Shown in pieces: positions 60,578 to 64,000 of a DNA stretch of 64,000 nucleotides. Position 1 is the stretch's first letter. Each line of letters begins with the position of its first letter. The notes under the pieces were generated by a model. The model searched no databases and was not told the DNA's origin. It saw only the letters and a program-made list of their open reading frames with translations. Where the stretch lies: the NCBI RefSeq assembly GCF_016342705.1, contig NZ_JAEINV010000012.1, forward strand, positions 50,767 to 114,766, in the 5' to 3' direction. The position numbers and the translations under genes are program-made. The stretch comes from Lutibacter sp. GTDB lineage: Bacteria > Bacteroidota > Bacteroidia > Flavobacteriales > Flavobacteriaceae.

Positions 60578-61282
60578 ATGAAGTTAGAGGTCATTTCAAA
60601 AAGTGAAAATAAAGAAGTTCAAAATTTTATTATTTCTCAAATTAGAGATTTAATTAATTATAAAAATTTAGAACCTGGAGATAAACTACCATCTGAAAGA
60701 TCATTATCGGATAAATTTTCAGTGAGCAGAAGTAATGTTAGAGAAGCAATTCAAAAGCTAGAATTTTATGGATTGTTAAAGTCAATACCTCAAAGCGGAA
60801 CTTTTGTTGCTAACATTGGTGTTATTGCAATGAATGGGATGATTGATGATATTTTAAGACTTGAAAAGCCAGATTTTAAAGCTTTAGTTGAAACTCGAAT
60901 TTTATTAGAATTAAAAACAGCAAGGTTGGCAGCTTTAAGAAGAACTGATGAAGATTTAAAGCAAATGAGAGAAGCCTTAGAAGCATACAGTGAAAAGGTT
61001 TTAAATGGAAAAGATGCAGTTCAAGAAGATTTATTATTTCATTTGGCAATAGCAAAAGCGAGTGGAAATAGTAGTTTAAATACTTTAATGTTAATGATAA
61101 CACCAGAAATTATTACAAACTTTGAAAAGCATCATGTTTGTGATAAAGGAATGGCAAGGTCAGGAATACAAGAACATCAAGATATTTTTAATGCTATTAA
61201 AAATCAAAATCCAGTGGAAGCGAAAGAAAAGGTAAAGGTACATTTTAAAATGTTGTATCAATACTGTTATAATATTGAATAA
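60578..61282 (+). CDS. FadR-subfamily GntR transcriptional regulator of the alginate locus
   Basis: A 234-aa regulator. The N-terminal winged HTH shows LEPGDKLPSERSLSDKFSVS and RSNVREAIQKLEFYGLL (GntR signature, about residues 28-66). The C-terminal FCD domain (about 90-230) is all-helical with FKALVETRILLELKTARLAA, DLLFHLAIAKASGN and the metal/ligand His in GIQEHQDIFNAI. FCD regulators often sense acidic sugars or keto acids such as KDG or uronates. Conserved TGGTNNACCA-type boxes before PL6-1/rraA, PL6-2, susC and this gene itself make it the probable repressor of the whole locus, with an alginate breakdown product as inducer. Confidence 0.9.
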   Translation: MKLEVISKSENKEVQNFIISQIRDLINYKNLEPGDKLPSERSLSDKFSVSRSNVREAIQKLEFYGLLKSIPQSGTFVANIGVIAMNGMIDDILRLEKPDFKALVETRILLELKTARLAALRRTDEDLKQMREALEAYSEKVLNGKDAVQEDLLFHLAIAKASGNSSLNTLMLMITPEIITNFEKHHVCDKGMARSGIQEHQDIFNAIKNQNPVEAKEKVKVHFKMLYQYCYNIE

Positions 61283-61292
61283 AACTTTTTAT

Positions 61293-61313
61293 GACAAAAT
61301 GCACGTTTTTGTC
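61293..61313 (+). terminator. Weak hairpin after the GntR-family gene
   Basis: GACAAAA (61293-61299) pairs with TTTTGTC (61307-61313), 7-nt loop. Short and without a long T-tract; read-through into the MFS gene is possible. Confidence 0.3.
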
Positions 61314-61474
61314 TTAAAAATTATAAATAAAAGGAGGGATTCGTACACTTACAATTAAAATTTCATTTTAATTTAAAATAATAGTAAACGTTTCAATTAT
61401 TAAATTATTAGAACCAATTAAAAGAGGTTTTAATAGAATATTATTATATAATAATAAGTAAAATTTCAAAATTT

Positions 61475-62938
61475 ATGAAAGTAAAAGGATTAAGATGGTG
61501 GATTATTGGCTTAATAATGCTTATTACCATTATAAACTACTTAGATAGAGGTACGTTAAATTATATGTGGGTAGCCAATATTGAATACAATTTAGTTGAT
61601 AATATTGATACTGATCAAAAGGAAAATCAGGCTCAATTTTTAGCTGCAGATAATACATATCGTTTAGTTTCAAAAAGAGGAGAAGAAATTATTCAAAAAG
61701 CTGACCTTATATCTTTTAAAAAGGATGGAGCGATTGTTGTGAATCGTCAAGGAATTGCTTATGAATTAGGGATAGTTGATAAAAATGCAACAGCTGAAGA
61801 AGCTTCAAAACAAGCGAAAGATCAATTAGGAATTATAACCATTTTCTTCATGATTGCCTATGGTTTTAGTCAACTTTTCTCGGGAAAATTATACGATAAA
61901 ATTGGTACACGAAAAGGGTTTTTAGTTTCTGTGTTATTATGGGGTACTGCAGATGCTTTGACAGCTTTAGCTCGTGGAAAAATATCATTAACTGCATTTA
62001 GAATGATGCTTGGTCTAGGTGAAGCAGGACCATGGCCCGGCGCTACAAAAAGTAATGCTGAATGGTTTCCCCAAAAGGAGCGTGCTTTTGCACAAGGGCT
62101 TTTTGGAGCTGCAGCATCCATTGGTTCTATTTTAGCGCCAATAATTATTTTAATGTTATATATGTCTATAGGATGGAAACTAACTTTTGTTGTAGTTGGT
62201 GGTTTAGGTATCTTATGGTTAGTTCCATGGTTAATTATAAATAAAAAAGGGCCAAAAGAGCATCCTTGGATATCAGAAGAAGAACGTGAATATATTTTAA
62301 GTAATCAACCAGAATCAAAAGTTATAAATGAAGTTGGTAAAACTTGGGGGCAATTACTGTCTGACAAAAAGAATTACTCGGTAATATTAGGTAGATTTTT
62401 TCTTGATCCAATTTGGTGGATGTTTGTTACGTTCTTACCAATGTATTTAGTTGAGGAATTTGGTTTAAACATTAAAGAGTTGGCCTTCTCAGCTTGGGTT
62501 CCATATGTTGGAGCAATGGTTGGAAGTGTTGCTGGTGGATGGTACTCTGGATTTTTAATTCGTAAAGGAGCAACTGTTGATAAAGCTAGGAAACAAGCAA
62601 TGATTTTAGGAGGGGTTATTATTATTCCATCTATTATAGCAGCTGTGTTGGTTCCGAATGCTCCATTAGCAGTTATATTAATGGCTTTTGTACTTGGAGG
62701 ATTCCAATTTACAATGACTAATATACAAACATTACCTAGTGATTTACATGGTGGAAAATCAGTTGGTTCATTGGCCGGTTTAGGTGGTGCCGCAGCAGTT
62801 TTAGGTACTATTTTGGCAATTTCATTTGCAGGTCAAATTTCTAGTTGGCCATTATTGTTTGGTTTACTTGGTGCCTTAGTACCGTTGTCATTAATTTCTA
62901 TCTTTTTGACCGTAGGTAAAATTGAGCAAATAAAATAA
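61475..62938 (+). CDS. MFS uptake transporter for unsaturated uronate/DEH
   Basis: A 487-aa major facilitator protein close to the hexuronate transporter (ACS) group, expected to bring alginate monomers across the inner membrane. TM1 (WWIIGLIMLITIINYLDRG) carries the family DRG. About 80 polar residues (roughly 32-113, IEYNLVDNIDTDQKENQ onward) are inserted between TM1 and TM2 on the periplasmic side. Motif A is in GKLYDKIGTRKGF, and LGLGEAGPWPGATKSNAEWFP is typical of the group. Eleven further helices follow. It is cotranscribed with the SDR gene 25 bp later. Confidence 0.85.
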   Translation: MKVKGLRWWIIGLIMLITIINYLDRGTLNYMWVANIEYNLVDNIDTDQKENQAQFLAADNTYRLVSKRGEEIIQKADLISFKKDGAIVVNRQGIAYELGIVDKNATAEEASKQAKDQLGIITIFFMIAYGFSQLFSGKLYDKIGTRKGFLVSVLLWGTADALTALARGKISLTAFRMMLGLGEAGPWPGATKSNAEWFPQKERAFAQGLFGAAASIGSILAPIIILMLYMSIGWKLTFVVVGGLGILWLVPWLIINKKGPKEHPWISEEEREYILSNQPESKVINEVGKTWGQLLSDKKNYSVILGRFFLDPIWWMFVTFLPMYLVEEFGLNIKELAFSAWVPYVGAMVGSVAGGWYSGFLIRKGATVDKARKQAMILGGVIIIPSIIAAVLVPNAPLAVILMAFVLGGFQFTMTNIQTLPSDLHGGKSVGSLAGLGGAAAVLGTILAISFAGQISSWPLLFGLLGALVPLSLISIFLTVGKIEQIK

Positions 62939-62963
62939 AAAATAAAAAATAAAATTTAATAAA

Positions 62964-63728
62964 ATGAGTAATTTAAAAGAAAAAGTAGCGGTAATTACAG
63001 GAGCTACTGGAGGAATTGGTTTTGAAGTAGCAAAAAGATTAGGTAAAGACGGATATATTGTAGTATTAAATGGCATTGAAGATGAAATTGGTGCAGAGAG
63101 AGTAGCTGAACTTACCGCTGAAGGGATTACTGCTGAATATGTCGGATTTGATATGACAAAAGACGAGGCAGTAACTGAAAACATTACTAAAATTGGTGAA
63201 AAATACGGGAAAATTGATGTTCTTGTAAACAATACTGGTGGTATTGGTGTTAGAGCTAGATTTGAAGAAATGACAACTGAACAATACAGATTTGTGATGG
63301 CTTTAAACCTTGATTCAGTATTTTTTGCATCAAGAGCAGCAATTCCTTTTCTTAAAAAAAGTGATAACCCTAGCATAATTAACTATACTTCTAATGCAGC
63401 ATGGAATGGTGCAGGACCTGGAGCTGGAATCTATTCAGTTTCTAAAGGTGGAGTACAATCTATCACTAGAGCTTTAGCTAAAGATTTAGCTGAATATGGA
63501 ATTAGAGTAAATGCAGTATCTCCTGGTACTATTGATACTCCGTTCCACGCACAAATTAAAGCGACTAAACCAGAAGTTTTTGCTTCTTGGGCAAATAGTG
63601 TTTTATTAGGTAGATTAGGTCAGCCGGAAGAAGTTGCTGGTGTTGTTTCTTTCTTAGCTAGTAAAGATGCTTCTTTCATTACAGCTGAAACTATCCAAAT
63701 TGGTGGTGGACAAGCTTTAGGAATCTAA
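62964..63728 (+). CDS. SDR-family reductase, probable DEH reductase
   Basis: A 254-aa short-chain dehydrogenase. Cofactor motif TGATGGIG at 12-19, NNTGG at 89-93, and the catalytic Ser143, Tyr157 and Lys161 (YTSNAAW, IYSVSKGG) are all present. The C-terminal VSPGTIDTPFH is standard. In alginate loci such SDRs reduce DEH (4-deoxy-L-erythro-5-hexoseulose uronate) to KDG (2-keto-3-deoxygluconate) with NAD(P)H, and the flanking MFS and KDG kinase genes support this. A general 3-oxoacyl reductase is less likely here. A strong terminator follows. Confidence 0.85.
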   Translation: MSNLKEKVAVITGATGGIGFEVAKRLGKDGYIVVLNGIEDEIGAERVAELTAEGITAEYVGFDMTKDEAVTENITKIGEKYGKIDVLVNNTGGIGVRARFEEMTTEQYRFVMALNLDSVFFASRAAIPFLKKSDNPSIINYTSNAAWNGAGPGAGIYSVSKGGVQSITRALAKDLAEYGIRVNAVSPGTIDTPFHAQIKATKPEVFASWANSVLLGRLGQPEEVAGVVSFLASKDASFITAETIQIGGGQALGI

Positions 63729-63743
63729 GAATAAAATTTATTT

Positions 63744-63783
63744 ATGAAGACTTGTCTAAAAGACAAGTCTTCATTTTTTTTTT
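63744..63783 (+). terminator. Strong terminator after the SDR gene
   Basis: A perfect 14-bp stem (63744-63757 with 63761-63774, GAAGACTTGTCT core), loop AAA, followed by at least nine T. It separates MFS-SDR from the KDG kinase gene. Confidence 0.9.
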
Positions 63784-63928
63784 GATATTAGTAATAATAG
63801 TATTTTAAATTTTAGTTAGCACATTTCGGATTATTAAACCCCTTATTTAGAACAATTATAATAGTGCTTTATAGTAGTTTTATTTTTTCTAATTAAGAAA
63901 TAATAATTGGAATTAAAAAAAAATAATA

Positions 63929-64000
63929 ATGAGTAGAGTAATAACATTCGGAGAAATCATGTTGCGATTAGCTCCACAAGGATTTTTAAGATTTTCACAA
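63929..64000 (+). CDS. kdgK: KDG kinase (PfkB family), 5' part only
   Basis: The first 24 codons (MSRVITFGEIMLRLAPQGFL, then RFSQ) run off the window end. VxTFGEIMLRL is the usual opening of PfkB-family 2-dehydro-3-deoxygluconokinase, which makes KDPG from KDG. Its place after the DEH reductase completes the alginate route up to the aldolase step. The length and rest of the protein are not visible. Confidence 0.8.
   Translation, partial: MSRVITFGEIMLRLAPQGFLRFSQ

Noticed and set aside
62891..63376. Minus-strand ORF of 161 aa opposite the SDR gene
   Set aside because: It covers the 5' half of a clear SDR gene with intact motifs and has no recognisable protein character.

Overview
The window is low-GC DNA from a member of the Bacteroidota, most likely a marine, alga-associated Flavobacteriaceae bacterium. 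Evidence for this: SusC/SusD pairs, Bacteroidota-type promoters (TAnnTTTG as the -7 element), weak Shine-Dalgarno signals, a flavobacterial type ClpC and GyrA, and two polysaccharide utilisation loci (PULs) that fit algal glycans. No sequence search was possible, so family calls rest on recognised motifs.

Positions 1-13703 are core chromosome: a glycosyltransferase, clpC, gyrA with a secreted TPR protein, a thiolase-NlpC/P60 pair, a ferredoxin-NADP reductase-like flavoprotein, a 7TM-HD phosphohydrolase, and a tRNA-Ser(GCU)-Pro(UGG)-Arg(UCU) cluster. From 13692 to 24350 an integrative element of about 10.6 kb sits in the 3' end of tRNA-Arg. A 14-bp exact direct repeat (21/24 over a longer stretch) marks its two ends. 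It encodes a tyrosine integrase, a serine recombinase coupled to a 48-aa ORF, a secreted FG-GAP lipoprotein, a DUF2971 protein, three small membrane proteins, a HEPN-like protein with an Rx4H motif, a ParB-like protein, a very small HUH (Rep-like) endonuclease and an HTH protein. No type IV secretion genes are seen. Three copies of a 26-bp palindrome separate its gene blocks.

Positions 24873-39645 form a beta-glucan PUL: a membrane-spanning sensor with a LuxR-type HTH, SusC, SusD, a lipoprotein that fuses a glycerophosphodiester phosphodiesterase domain to a GH16 laminarinase-like domain, an endonuclease/exonuclease/phosphatase-fold hydrolase, a PhoD-like phosphatase, a GH3 glucosidase and a Tat-exported aldo/keto reductase. 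Three phosphoester hydrolases beside GH16 and GH3 suggest a phosphodiester-substituted beta-glucan as substrate; this is inference.

Positions 39719-64000 form an alginate PUL: an RraA-family protein (divergent), two PL6 lyases, two heparinase II/III-fold lyases (one PL17), KdgF, SusC/SusD, a PKD lipoprotein, a PL7 lyase, a FadR-type GntR regulator, an MFS uptake protein, a DEH-reductase-type SDR and the start of KDG kinase. In its middle lie a gluconokinase-6-phosphogluconate dehydrogenase fusion and an Nramp-fold transporter lacking the metal-binding motifs. Repeated TGGTNNACCA-type operators spaced 13 bp apart overlap the -7 elements of PL6-1/rraA, PL6-2 and susC, and a single one precedes the gntR gene. 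These predict one GntR regulon covering the locus.
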